The notes below the pieces were generated by a model, which had not been told where the DNA came from, made no database searches, and worked only from the letters and a program-made list of their open reading frames with translations. Below are positions 17,637-26,919 of a stretch of 64,000 bases of DNA, one piece after another. Position numbers and translations under genes: made by a program. Within the stretch, counting starts at the first letter, position 1. Each line of letters begins with the position of its first letter. The DNA is taken from NCBI RefSeq assembly GCF_014145395.1, contig NZ_JACHTE010000001.1, positions 434,001 to 498,000 on the forward strand. The letters run 5' to 3'. The stretch is from Marilutibacter penaei (GTDB taxonomy: Bacteria; Pseudomonadota; Gammaproteobacteria; Xanthomonadales; Xanthomonadaceae).

Positions 17637-17906
17637 TCAGGCGGTCCGGTTCGCCTCGACGTGGGCGGACAGCGCGCGCAACGACGCGAAGATGCGGCGG
17701 TTCTCCTCGCTGTCCGAACGCAGCTGGAAGCCGTAGGTCCTGGAAATCGCCAGCGCCAGTTCCAGCGCGTCGATGGAGTCCAGGCCGAGGCCCTCGTTGA
17801 ACAGGGCGCCTTCGGGATCGATGGACGCCGGGTCGACCTCCTCCAGATTCAGGCTATCGACGAGCAGCTGGGCCAGCTCCTGCTCGGCTTGGCTTTGTTG
17901 CGACAT
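17637..17906 (-). CDS. Acyl carrier protein of the aryl polyene/xanthomonadin cluster
   Basis: An 89-residue acidic acyl carrier protein. The phosphopantetheine site is Ser44 in GLGLDSIDALELAL, the canonical DSxxxxE pattern. The helix-rich sequence and length are typical. It would hold the starter and growing chain for the polyene ketosynthases, which lie outside this window. The Xanthomonas counterpart is XanC. It is the first gene of the minus-strand operon and faces the halogenase gene across 108 bases. Confidence 0.9.
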   Translation of the reverse strand: MSQQSQAEQELAQLLVDSLNLEEVDPASIDPEGALFNEGLGLDSIDALELALAISRTYGFQLRSDSEENRRIFASLRALSAHVEANRTA

Positions 17907-18014
17907 TCAGGTTTCCATCAGTACGGCGGTGGCGGGATGCGCCACGATCCGGCATCCGGCCCGCCAGCGCAAGCATGCCGCCGGGGACGGGGTCCGGGCG
18001 GCTATCATGGAGGG

Positions 18015-19463
18015 ATGATCCAGCACGTCCATGCGGGCGGCCCCGACGCGCCCACCCCCGCCGCTCCCGAAGCCTGCGATGTGCTGGTGATCGGCGGCGG
18101 CCCCGCCGGCAGCACCGCCGCCGCCCTGCTGGCCCGCAAGGGCTGGCACGTGATCCAGCTCGAGAAGGATGCCCACCCGCGCTTCCATATCGGCGAGTCG
18201 CTGCTGCCGAAGAACCTGCCGATCCTCGAGCGGCTGGGCGTGCTGGAGCAGGTCCGCGCCATCGGCACCCACAAGCCGGGCGCCGAGTTCCCCATCAGCG
18301 GCGAGCCGGGCCGGGAAGGCATCTACAACACCTTCCACTTCGCCCGTGCGCTGGACCCCGCCTTCGACCATGCCTTCCAGGTCCGTCGCGAGGATTTCGA
18401 CCGCCTGCTGTTCGCGCATGCCCGGGCCGGGGGCGTGGACGGGCGCGAGCGCGTGCGGGTGGACAGCGTGGCCTTCGGGCCCGATGGCCGGCCGTCGCGG
18501 GTGCATGCGCGCGACCATGCGGGGGCCATGCGTTCCTTCGCGCCGCGCTACCTGGTGGATGCCAGCGGTCGCGACACGGTGGTCGGGCGCCAGCTCAAGC
18601 TCAAGCGCAAGAACGCGGCGCACCAGTCGGCCGCGATCTTCAGCCATTTCCGGGGCGTCGAACGCCGGCCGGGCGAGGATGCCGGCAACATCACGGTGCA
18701 GCGCTTCGAGCACGGCTGGATCTGGCTGATCCCGCTGCCCGGTGACGTGATGAGCGTCGGCGCCGTGTGTTTTCCCGAGTACCTGAAGCAGCGGCACGGC
18801 GATACCGGCGAATTCCTGATGAAGACCCTGCTGTCGCAGCCGCAGGTCGCGATGCGGATGCGCGGCGCCGAACGGGTCGGCGACGTGCACGTCACCGGCA
18901 ATTACTCCTATACCTGCACGCGCATGCACGGCCCCGGATGGCTGATGGTGGGCGATGCCTACGCCTTCGTCGACCCGGTCTTTTCCTCCGGTGTCTACCT
19001 GGGCATGAACAGTGCCGAGCACGCGGCGGACGTGGTCGACGGCAGCCTGCGCGTCCCGTCGCGCGAAGCCGCCCTGCAGCGGGCGATGGCGGACCGCCTG
19101 ACGCGCGGCCTGCGCCACTTCCAATGGTTCATCTACCGCTTCAACACCCCGGTCATGCGGCACCTCTTCAACCACCCGCACAACACCTGGCAGGTGGAGC
19201 AGGCGGTGATCTCGATGCTGGCCGGCGACGTGTTCGACAACCCACGGGTGCTCCGGCGCCTGCGACTGTTCCGCTGGATCTATGCCCTCACCGCGTTGCG
19301 GCTCGCACCCTCGGCGCTGCGGGGGTGGTGGCAGCGGCGCCGGCAGGCACGGGTGCGTTTCGATGGCGGCGAGACCCTGCACCACGCCGCACCCATGACC
19401 GGCGAGGGATCCGGGGCGGTGGAACTGCCGCTGGATACCGCCGACGCCGAGGCGGGACGATGA
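18015..19463 (+). CDS. Flavin-dependent halogenase (xanthomonadin type)
   Basis: A 482-residue FAD-dependent enzyme. The FAD-binding Rossmann motif VLVIGGGPAGSTAA is at about residues 23-36. FHIGESLLPKNLP is the conserved halogenase N-terminal region. GWIWLIPLPG near 235 contains the flavin-halogenase signature WxWxIP, and FVDPVFSSGVYLG near 317 matches the FxPxFSSG motif of phenol/pyrrole halogenases. In xanthomonadin clusters such an enzyme is thought to brominate the aryl ring, probably while it is carried on the ACP; here this is inferred. The gene is divergent from the ACP operon and overlaps xanB2 by ATGA. GGAGG lies close to the ATG at 18015. Confidence 0.85.
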   Translation: MIQHVHAGGPDAPTPAAPEACDVLVIGGGPAGSTAAALLARKGWHVIQLEKDAHPRFHIGESLLPKNLPILERLGVLEQVRAIGTHKPGAEFPISGEPGREGIYNTFHFARALDPAFDHAFQVRREDFDRLLFAHARAGGVDGRERVRVDSVAFGPDGRPSRVHARDHAGAMRSFAPRYLVDASGRDTVVGRQLKLKRKNAAHQSAAIFSHFRGVERRPGEDAGNITVQRFEHGWIWLIPLPGDVMSVGAVCFPEYLKQRHGDTGEFLMKTLLSQPQVAMRMRGAERVGDVHVTGNYSYTCTRMHGPGWLMVGDAYAFVDPVFSSGVYLGMNSAEHAADVVDGSLRVPSREAALQRAMADRLTRGLRHFQWFIYRFNTPVMRHLFNHPHNTWQVEQAVISMLAGDVFDNPRVLRRLRLFRWIYALTALRLAPSALRGWWQRRRQARVRFDGGETLHHAAPMTGEGSGAVELPLDTADAEAGR

Positions 19464-20482
19464 GCGCGCACCCCCGCCTCGCCGATGGCCAGCCCCGCCT
19501 CGAGGTCACCTACGTCCGCACCGGACTGTCCCGGCTGCTGGACGACCCCACGGTCCTGGCCGTGCTGGGCTTCGGCCCCGATGCGCCGGCGCACGGGGAT
19601 CCCCGCTACCTCCGCCTGGGCCTCCATCCGCTCGGCGATGCGCCCTTCGAGGTCTGGCGCACGGGCGGCCGCGTGCAGCATGGCCGCGAGGGCGCGCTCG
19701 CCTGGGCCGCGGACGGGGCGCTGATGTTCGGCGCGATCGAACTCGACGAAGCGCTCGTGGACGGGTCCGGCGACATCGAAAGCGCCGCTTTCGAAGCCTA
19801 CCGGCGGCTGGAGGCCTCGATCCGCGCACGCGGTTATCCGCACCTGTTGCGGACCTGGAACTACCTGGCCGACATCACCGGCGGCGACGGCGACGAAGAG
19901 CGCTACCGTCGTTTCTGCGTGGGACGCGCGCGCGGGATCAGCACGGTGGAAGGCGCGCTGCGCACGGGCAAGCTGCCGGCGGCCACGGCGATCGGCCGCA
20001 CCGATGGCGCGCATCGCCTGCAGGTCTACTGGCTGGCCGCGCGCCTGCCCGGCACCCCGCTGGAAAACCCGCGCCAGGTCAGCGCCTACCGCTACCCGCG
20101 ACAGTACGGGCCGCAACCGCCCAGCTTCGCGCGCGCGATGTTGCCGCCCGCCGGCAGCGACATGCCCCTGCTGCTGTCCGGCACCGCCGCCGTCGTGGGT
20201 CATGAAACCCGGCACCCCGGCTCGGTCCGCGACCAATTCGACGAGACCCTCGCCAATTTCGACAGCCTGCTGTCCGCCGCGCGCGCGGTGTCGCCGGGCC
20301 TGCCTGCCGACTTCGGCCGCGGCACCCACCTGAAGGTCTACGTGCGCGACGCGGAGGAACTGGAGACCGTGGCCGGCCTGCTGGACACACGCTTCGGCGA
20401 CCGCGTGCCGCGCCTGCTGCTGCATGCCGCGATCTGCCGGCGCGACCTGCGGATGGAGATCGATGGCGTGCACGGCCCCTGA
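19460..20482 (+). CDS. xanB2: Bifunctional chorismatase XanB2
   Basis: A 340-residue soluble enzyme of the FkbO/Hyg5/XanB2 chorismatase family. The conserved WNYLADITGG block (residues about 132-142), the SGTAAVVGHETRHPGSV block (about 239-255) and LKVYVRD near the end are present. XanB2 of Xanthomonas turns chorismate into 3- and 4-hydroxybenzoate, feeding xanthomonadin and ubiquinone respectively. The length matches the family (about 340). Translation is coupled to the halogenase gene by a four-base overlap, which fits a joint role in making the aryl head group. Confidence 0.82.
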   Translation: MSAHPRLADGQPRLEVTYVRTGLSRLLDDPTVLAVLGFGPDAPAHGDPRYLRLGLHPLGDAPFEVWRTGGRVQHGREGALAWAADGALMFGAIELDEALVDGSGDIESAAFEAYRRLEASIRARGYPHLLRTWNYLADITGGDGDEERYRRFCVGRARGISTVEGALRTGKLPAATAIGRTDGAHRLQVYWLAARLPGTPLENPRQVSAYRYPRQYGPQPPSFARAMLPPAGSDMPLLLSGTAAVVGHETRHPGSVRDQFDETLANFDSLLSAARAVSPGLPADFGRGTHLKVYVRDAEELETVAGLLDTRFGDRVPRLLLHAAICRRDLRMEIDGVHGP

Positions 20483-20594
20483 GGCCGGGCGCATGGCCGG
20501 AAGACGATGACCTTCGGGACGGGCTTGATCGCCCCGGCTGCGCCACCATACTGCACTGGAAGGCCCGTCCGGGCCGCACGGGAGACACCTGGCG

Positions 20595-20843
20595 ATGGGA
20601 CTGATCAGCCTGCTGTGGGGCATCGTCGCGATGATCTGGATGATCCTCGCGCTCATACCGGTCATCGGCATCACCAACTGGCTGCTGATCCCGTTCGCAT
20701 CGATCGGCGCGATCATCGCCGCGATTGGCATCCTCTTCACCCGCAGCGAGCGACGCGGCCGCGCCAAGGCCGGCCTGGTGATCAACGGCATCGTCATCTT
20801 CGTGGCGATCTGGCGCCTGGGCCTGGGCGGCGGCGTGCTCTGA
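20595..20843 (+). CDS. Small membrane protein
   Basis: An 82-residue protein made of two hydrophobic hairpins: helices at about 4-22, 27-48 and 61-76 surround a basic turn RSERRGRAKAG. The layout resembles DUF4190-like small membrane proteins, where the same GRAKAGLVINGI motif precedes the last helix. The start follows ACGGGAGACACC, a good ribosome-binding site. No function can be assigned. It lies between the xanthomonadin genes and hemB and may be transcribed with hemB 54 bases downstream. Confidence 0.75.
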   Translation: MGLISLLWGIVAMIWMILALIPVIGITNWLLIPFASIGAIIAAIGILFTRSERRGRAKAGLVINGIVIFVAIWRLGLGGGVL

Positions 20844-20888
20844 GTCCACGGCCGGCCCGGGCGCGCCGCATCCGCCCGGGCCGCGTAA

Positions 20889-21887
<999 letters not shown>

Positions 21888-21891
21888 AGCC

Positions 21892-22791
21892 TCAGTCCAG
21901 GCAACCGGCGATGCCGGTGGCCCGGGGCGTGCCCGTGCGGTAGATGTCGAGCTTGCCGGCGCGCGGTGCGCGGGCGATGCCGCTGACCAGTAGCTCGCCG
22001 GGCTTGCTCCAGTCTGGGGCTGGCGCGAAGGTCGTTCCTTCGGGGCTGTTGAACGACAGGTCCAGCGGCACGGCCTCCGCGTAGCCGCTGCCGTCGCATT
22101 GCGCGACGAACACGCGCACCGGGGCCTCGTTCGCCGCATCGCTGCGTGCGAAGACCAGTGCGGCGCCCCCCGCAATCCACGCTGCATCGAACTCATCGAC
22201 AGCGGTATTGATCGCACCCGCCACCGGCGTGGGCGCGCCGAAACGCTGCCCGTCCCAGTGGGCCACGAACAGGTCATGCCCGCCCTCGCCGCCATGGCCG
22301 TCACTGGCGAACAGCAGTTGACCGTCTTGCGGCCCCGGCATCGGCGCCCACTCGTCGCCCGCCGTATTTACCCCGGCACCCAGGTTCGCGGCGGGGCCGA
22401 AGTCCCCGTCCTCCAGCAGCGCCGCGCGATACAGGTCATCGCCGCCCTGGCCGCCCTCGCGGTTGGAGTAGAAGTACAGCCAGCGTCCATCGGGGCTGAG
22501 CATCGGGTCGAACTCGTTCGCGGCGGTGTTGAGGTCGAGCGGCCGTGCGTCCTGCCAGCGCCCCTCGCGCAGCGTCGCCTGCCACAGGTCCATGCCACCC
22601 GCTCCCCCGTCGCGGCCGACCGCGCCCCACACGATGCGCTGCCCGTCCGCGCTCACGCTGGCGTGGCCTTCGGCCGCCGCGGTGGACACCACGTGCATGC
22701 CTTCGATGCCGTACTCGGACAGGCCCTGGGCACCTGCCGTTGACGAAGCGAGGAGTAGACTGGACGACAGACCGGCGAGGAAGGGCGACAT
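21892..22791 (-). CDS. Exported WD40-like PD40 beta-propeller protein
   Basis: A 299-residue protein with a signal peptide ([21 protein letters not shown]). About five repeats of the TolB-like PD40 type follow, for example [21 protein letters not shown] and [21 protein letters not shown], with SxDGxxLxFxS cores spaced about 50 residues. This should form a periplasmic or secreted beta-propeller of unknown ligand. The start at 22791 was preferred to one eight codons earlier because the signal peptide begins there. It ends four bases from the hemB stop (convergent) and is divergent from aroE. Confidence 0.75.
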   Translation of the reverse strand: MSPFLAGLSSSLLLASSTAGAQGLSEYGIEGMHVVSTAAAEGHASVSADGQRIVWGAVGRDGGAGGMDLWQATLREGRWQDARPLDLNTAANEFDPMLSPDGRWLYFYSNREGGQGGDDLYRAALLEDGDFGPAANLGAGVNTAGDEWAPMPGPQDGQLLFASDGHGGEGGHDLFVAHWDGQRFGAPTPVAGAINTAVDEFDAAWIAGGAALVFARSDAANEAPVRVFVAQCDGSGYAEAVPLDLSFNSPEGTTFAPAPDWSKPGELLVSGIARAPRAGKLDIYRTGTPRATGIAGCLD

Positions 22792-22834
22792 CCCGGAATC
22801 CCTGTATGTTTCCATCAGTCTAAGCGAGGCCCAC

Positions 22835-23689
22835 ATGAGCGAAACCGTCATCAAGCGCTTTGCCGTCATCGGACATCCGGTGGCGCACTCCCTGTCGCCG
22901 CGGATCCACGCCGCGTTCGGACGGCAGCGGGGCATCGCGCTCGAGTACACGGCGATCGACGCCACGCCGGAGCAGTTCGACGCCGCGCTGGCCGCGTTCG
23001 CCGCGGGCGGTGGCGTGGGCGCCAACATCACCCTGCCGCACAAGGTCCACGCCGCGACGGTGTGCGAGTCGCTGACCGATCGCGCGATCCGCTGCGGCGC
23101 CGCCAACACCCTGCTCCGCACGGAAACCGGCTGGCAGGGCGACAACACCGATGGCCTGGGCCTGGTGCGCGACCTCACCGAACGCCACGGCCAGGACCTG
23201 CGCGGCCGCAAAGTGCTGTTGATCGGTGCCGGTGGCGCGGCGCGCGGCGTGGCCCCGGCCCTGCTCGATGCCGGCATCAAGTCGCTCTTTATCGTCAATC
23301 GCACCCCGGCGCGCACCGACGCGCTCGCCGATGCGCTCGGCGAGCCGGACCGCGTGCATCCGCGCAACTTCGAGGACCTCGGCAACCTCGGTGGCTTCGA
23401 CCTGATCGTCAATGCCACGTCGGCCGCACGCGAGGCGGCGTTGCCCTTCCTGCCCAGTTCGCTGGTCGCGCCGCGTGCCGACGCGGTGGACCTCAGCTAC
23501 GGCGAGGTTGCGATTCCGTTTCTCGCCTGGGCGCGCGCCGCCGGCGCCGACGTGGTCGTGGACGGTCTCGGCATGCTGGTCGAGCAGGCCGCCGAAGCCT
23601 TCCAGCGCTGGCACGGCGTGCGCCCCTCGACCGATGCGGTCTACAAGGACCTGCGCGGCACCTACGCGTCCCTGTCGACGGGCGACTGA
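22835..23689 (+). CDS. aroE: Shikimate dehydrogenase (NADP)
   Basis: A 284-residue enzyme that reduces 3-dehydroshikimate to shikimate on the way to chorismate, the substrate of XanB2. Shikimate binding is shown by the HSLSPRIH motif (residues 19-26) and by NITLPHK with the catalytic Lys (about 72). GDNTDGLG carries the catalytic Asp. The nucleotide-binding GAGGAARG lies near residue 134 and the NADP-preferring NRTPAR near 157. The start at 22835 gives the standard N-terminus. No clear ribosome-binding site is visible. Confidence 0.96.
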   Translation: MSETVIKRFAVIGHPVAHSLSPRIHAAFGRQRGIALEYTAIDATPEQFDAALAAFAAGGGVGANITLPHKVHAATVCESLTDRAIRCGAANTLLRTETGWQGDNTDGLGLVRDLTERHGQDLRGRKVLLIGAGGAARGVAPALLDAGIKSLFIVNRTPARTDALADALGEPDRVHPRNFEDLGNLGGFDLIVNATSAAREAALPFLPSSLVAPRADAVDLSYGEVAIPFLAWARAAGADVVVDGLGMLVEQAAEAFQRWHGVRPSTDAVYKDLRGTYASLSTGD

Positions 23690-23719
23690 CGCCCGGGACG
23701 CACCGCCCCCCGACGCGCC

Positions 23720-23989
23720 GTGGAATGCCGCAACGGCTGCGGCGCGTGCTGCATCGCGCCGTCGATCACCTCGCCCATCCCGGGCATGCCGCATGGCAAG
23801 CCCGCGGGGATGCCCTGCGTGCAACTTGACGATGCGATGCGCTGCCGGCTGTTCGGCCGGCCGGAGCGGCCGGCATTCTGCGCGTCACTGCGACCGGAGC
23901 CGGCGATGTGCGGCTGCGACCGCGGGGACGCGATGGCGCTGCTGGCCCGCCTCGAACGGCTGACCCGCCCGCCTTCCTCGACCGGATGA
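23720..23989 (+). CDS. YkgJ-family cysteine cluster protein
   Basis: An 89-residue protein with seven cysteines: CRNGCGACC near the N-terminus, CVQLDDAMRCRLF in the middle and FCASLRPEPAMCGC later. This is the zinc- or iron-binding CxxCxxCC...C...C pattern of the YkgJ (UPF0153) family. Its biochemical role is unknown. It follows aroE by 30 bases and converges with the UPF0149 gene, whose stop is nine bases away. Confidence 0.85.
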   Translation: MECRNGCGACCIAPSITSPIPGMPHGKPAGMPCVQLDDAMRCRLFGRPERPAFCASLRPEPAMCGCDRGDAMALLARLERLTRPPSSTG

Positions 23990-23998
23990 CCGGAGGCG

Positions 23999-24733
23999 TC
24001 AGTCGTCGTTGGCCGCCGCCCCGCAGCATTTCTTGTACTTGCGGCCGCTGCCACAGGGGCAAGGGGCATTGCGGGCCGGCTCATCGGCCTTGCGGATCGG
24101 TTCGCGCGGGGTCAACGCGTCGATCCGGTGGTGGTGCAGGTCGGCCAGCATGTCCGGCAGCGCCGCGATGATCTCCAGCCGTTCGCGGTAGGACAGCGGC
24201 GCCGGCTCGGCGGTGGGATCCTCACCGACCACCTCGCCGCTCGCAAGCTGGTCGAAGCGCATGAACACTTCGTCGATCCACTCGTTCTCGTCCAGCCACG
24301 CCTCCCATTCGGCCTCCGCCAGTTCGACGCCGCGGAAGAACCCCAGCGCCCAGTCGGCGCCGACGTCCAGCTCGTCCTCGTCGACGTCCTCCGGCAGGCC
24401 CTCCTCCGGGTGTTCCGGCAGCCACAACAGCGGCGCGAGGTGGTCGGGCAGTTCGTCGCCGCCATGGCGGACCCGCGAGCGCGCCATGTTGAGGTGGCCC
24501 TGCAGCAGGTCCTCGACGGCCTGCCGCTCGGCCTCGTCGGCCCACCGCGGTGGGGTGCCCCACACCGTCGGCATCCAGCGCTCGGCCGCAGGGTCGACCG
24601 GACCGACCGCAAGGGCACTGAGGTAGCCGTCCAGCGCCTCCAGGTTGAAACCCTTGAACGGCACCGCCCGCTGCTCCAGCAGCTCGGCCAGGTGTTCGAT
24701 CTGCGCGTCGTCGAGGTAAGCGGGCACGGTCAT
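23999..24733 (-). CDS. UPF0149/YecA-type protein with C-terminal SEC-C motif
   Basis: A 244-residue acidic cytoplasmic protein. The UPF0149 domain (YecA/YgfB fold) spans about residues 10-190, including [21 protein letters not shown] basic C-terminus carries the zinc-binding SEC-C motif [17 protein letters not shown], as found at the end of SecA. The YecA group has been linked to SecA/ribosome-associated targeting; a direct role here is inference. The start at 24733 removes a short unlikely leader. It is divergent from another SEC-C protein gene 68 bases away. Confidence 0.88.
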   Translation of the reverse strand: MTVPAYLDDAQIEHLAELLEQRAVPFKGFNLEALDGYLSALAVGPVDPAAERWMPTVWGTPPRWADEAERQAVEDLLQGHLNMARSRVRHGGDELPDHLAPLLWLPEHPEEGLPEDVDEDELDVGADWALGFFRGVELAEAEWEAWLDENEWIDEVFMRFDQLASGEVVGEDPTAEPAPLSYRERLEIIAALPDMLADLHHHRIDALTPREPIRKADEPARNAPCPCGSGRKYKKCCGAAANDD

Positions 24734-24801
24734 GGCGTCGGACCTGTCGAGGGGAGCGCGCATGGTAGCCGGTCGGGGCGGAAGGCACCGACAATGGCGT
24801 C

Positions 24802-25182
24802 ATGGACCTGCCCTGCCCCTGCGGCACCGGCCGCGCATACGCGACCTGCTGCCACCCGCTGCACCGCGGAGACGTGGCCGATGACGCGGCCGCCCTGATG
24901 CGTTCACGTTACAGCGCCTACGTACTCGGACTGGACGGCTACCTGCTCGACAGCTGGCACCCGGACACGCGACCCGCGGTCGTGGCGCTGGAGGCGGGGG
25001 TGCGCTGGCTGGGGCTGGAGGTGAAACGCCATGAGGCCGAGGGGCCGGATCGCGCCGTGGTTGCGTTCGTCGCACGCTACCGGGTCGGAGGCGGACGCGC
25101 CGTGCGGCACCGGGAAACCAGCCGTTTCCGCCGGGTCGACGGACGGTGGTTCTACCTCGATGGCGAGGTGGACATCGGCTGA
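24802..25182 (+). CDS. YchJ-family (UPF0225) protein with N-terminal SEC-C motif
   Basis: A 126-residue protein beginning with the zinc-binding motif CPCGTGRAYATCC. The YchJ/NTF2-like region follows: ALMRSRYSAYVLGLDGYLLDSWHP is its typical core, and RRVDGRWFYLDGEV closes the domain. The length is slightly shorter than E. coli YchJ (about 152), which has a second SEC-C motif at the C-terminus that is absent here. Its function is unknown. It is divergently paired with the UPF0149 gene. Confidence 0.88.
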   Translation: MDLPCPCGTGRAYATCCHPLHRGDVADDAAALMRSRYSAYVLGLDGYLLDSWHPDTRPAVVALEAGVRWLGLEVKRHEAEGPDRAVVAFVARYRVGGGRAVRHRETSRFRRVDGRWFYLDGEVDIG

Positions 25183-25280
25183 GGCCGGGGGCACGTCGCT
25201 GGACGCGACCGGGTGCAGCGCCCAAGATGGCCGTATCGGCACCGTTGACCGTGCCGCCATGTCGAGCACAGGGGGCCTCC

Positions 25281-25748
25281 ATGCGACTGATCCTTTTCCT
25301 GGCCGTGGGCCTGACCGCCACCTGCGCGCAGGCGGCCGAGCCTCGCTTCGAGGATTTCCCGGCAACGGCGACGTCGGGACAGGTGCTGGCCCGGGTCATT
25401 CCCCCCACGGACGGCGAATACAGTCCGCTGCTCGAGCGTGCGATTGGCCGCAACGCCGATTTTGCCGGCACGTACGTGCTGGCCATCGACGGTTGCGGCA
25501 CCGGCTGCCAGCAGATCGCCGCGATCGACGTCGAGACCGGGCAGGCCTTCGTACCCGGCGACGGCGGATCCCGTAACGGCGTGTGTTACCGGCGCGACAG
25601 CCGACTGCTGGTCGTCAACCCGATCGCACCGGACATCGAACAGAAGCCCGACGGGATGACCACCGACTTCTATGTCATCACCGATGAAGGTTTCCATCTG
25701 GTCGAGCGCAGCACGAACGGCACGACGCTCATCTGCGACACGCTATGA
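25281..25748 (+). CDS. Exported hypothetical protein
   Basis: A 155-residue protein with a clear signal peptide (cleavage near AQAA, about residue 19). The mature part contains a CGTGC pair in AIDGCGTGCQQIAAID around residue 75 and two further cysteines (CYRRD, ICDTL), so periplasmic disulphides are likely. I do not recognise a family. The ATG at 25281 begins the signal peptide and is preceded by GGGGGCC; in-frame upstream starts have no such feature. It converges on a terminator belonging to the next minus-strand gene. Confidence 0.65.
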   Translation: MRLILFLAVGLTATCAQAAEPRFEDFPATATSGQVLARVIPPTDGEYSPLLERAIGRNADFAGTYVLAIDGCGTGCQQIAAIDVETGQAFVPGDGGSRNGVCYRRDSRLLVVNPIAPDIEQKPDGMTTDFYVITDEGFHLVERSTNGTTLICDTL

Positions 25749-25822
25749 CGCGCGAGGGCCGCGGCTTGACGCCCGACAGGGCCGGCATCGTGGACCTCCG
25801 TCGGCCGGCGTGATCGACACGC

Positions 25823-25849
25823 AAAAAAAGGCGCGACTTGCATCGCGCC
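25823..25849 (-). terminator. Intrinsic terminator of the downstream lipoprotein gene
   Basis: Reading leftwards, GGCGCGA pairs with TCGCGCC around a six-base loop and is followed by seven T residues. This is a textbook rho-independent terminator for the minus-strand lipoprotein gene ending at 25922. Confidence 0.9.
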
Positions 25850-25921
25850 TGGGCTTGCCCACCCAAAGGGCGGAGAGAGAGGGTAGGGCCGGTCGCCTCT
25901 GGCGCCGGCCCGTCAGGTGGC

Positions 25922-26416
25922 TTACTTGACTTCGAATTCGCGCGTCTGGACGACCTTGCCGTCCAGCGAGACCTCGACCTTGTACTGCCCGGTCGGCCAG
26001 CCGTCCGGCTTGCTGATCTGGAAGCTGGTGACGCCCTTGCCGGTCAGGTTGACCTGCTGGGTCTCCTCGTGGACGACGGTGTCGCCGCCATAGGTCCACT
26101 TCACCCCCAGCGTGGCCGGCACGCTCGCGGTCGGGTCGCCGGTCATGGTGGACACCGCGGCATGGATGGTGTCGCCGGGCGCGAACGAGGTCGACGGCGA
26201 GGCGACGCGCATGTCAGCGCCCACCGAGGAACCCAGCTCGACCCCGGTCACTTCCGCGGGCGCGACGGCCACGTTGGTGGACGGTTCGAGGGTCGGCGGC
26301 GGCGGTGCGCTGGCCTGCGGGGCGGGCGGCGCCGTTTCCTCTTTCTTGCAGCCCGCCAGGGCCAGGCTGGCGACCAGGGCGGTGGCGACGGCGTACGTCG
26401 TGCGGTTGCGGATCAT
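25922..26416 (-). CDS. Lipoprotein with immunoglobulin-like C-terminal domain
   Basis: A 164-residue lipoprotein. The signal peptide ends in the lipobox LALAGC with Cys at about residue 23. A Pro/Ala-rich linker (residues 29-50) is followed by a beta-sandwich-like domain: TTSFAPGDTIHAAVST, VKWTYGGDTVVHEETQQV and WPTGQYKVEVSLDGKVVQTREFEV are typical strands. Lys at +2 after Cys does not signal inner-membrane retention, so the outer membrane is likely. The function is unknown. A strong terminator follows. The LysM gene upstream on the same strand is 71 bases away. Confidence 0.8.
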   Translation of the reverse strand: MIRNRTTYAVATALVASLALAGCKKEETAPPAPQASAPPPPTLEPSTNVAVAPAEVTGVELGSSVGADMRVASPSTSFAPGDTIHAAVSTMTGDPTASVPATLGVKWTYGGDTVVHEETQQVNLTGKGVTSFQISKPDGWPTGQYKVEVSLDGKVVQTREFEVK

Positions 26417-26487
26417 GCAGGTCTCCTTGGGATACGGTTCGTTCGGTCAGCTTCGTGCTGGCGATGCGGGGCGAACGCCACCGCGGT

Positions 26488-26808
26488 TCAATTGTCGCCC
26501 GGCGCCGCCGAGGGAATCTTCAACACCTGGCCCGGAAAGATGCGGTCCGGATCGTCGAGCTGGTCGCGGTTGGCCTGGAAAATATCGTTCCAGCGGCTGG
26601 CCTTGCCGTAGTAGTGCTGGGAGATGGCGGACAGGGTCTCGCCCTTCTCGACCGTGTGGACCTGCTCGACCGGCACCTGCTCGACGAGCTCCTCGGTCGA
26701 CTGCACGGACGACTGCACGTTGCTGAAGTCCGGCTTCTCGACGATCTCCTCCGTGCTCTTCACCGACGACTGCACGTTGGAGAAGTCGGGTTTCTTGTCG
26801 TTGCTCAT
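26488..26808 (-). CDS. LysM-domain protein with a tandem 19-residue repeat
   Basis: A 106-residue protein without a signal peptide. Residues 6-24 and 25-43 are near-identical copies of the unit starting KPDFSNVQSSV; they differ at three positions. A LysM domain follows (about 48-101) with HTVEKGETLSAISQHYYGKA and IFPGQVLKIP. The layout resembles YgaU-type LysM proteins, here without the BON domain and with the duplicated acidic region instead. The start at 26808 is supported by GAGGA about 12 bases upstream. A role in binding peptidoglycan is usual for LysM, but the lack of an export signal is notable. Confidence 0.8.
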   Translation of the reverse strand: MSNDKKPDFSNVQSSVKSTEEIVEKPDFSNVQSSVQSTEELVEQVPVEQVHTVEKGETLSAISQHYYGKASRWNDIFQANRDQLDDPDRIFPGQVLKIPSAAPGDN

Positions 26809-26919
26809 CCGGTGGCCCATCCTCGTTGGCATGCTGCGATGCCAGCACGGTCGCACGACACCTGTTAAGGAAATATCGCGCCCGGGTGAAGTTCCCGCTG
26901 TGGGCCGTGGACCGCCTGG

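Noticed and set aside
17598-18014. N-terminal extension of the halogenase over the ACP gene
   Set aside because: The frame is open upstream of 18015, but it runs antisense through the ACP gene and lacks homology. The FAD motif sits at the expected distance from the ATG at 18015.
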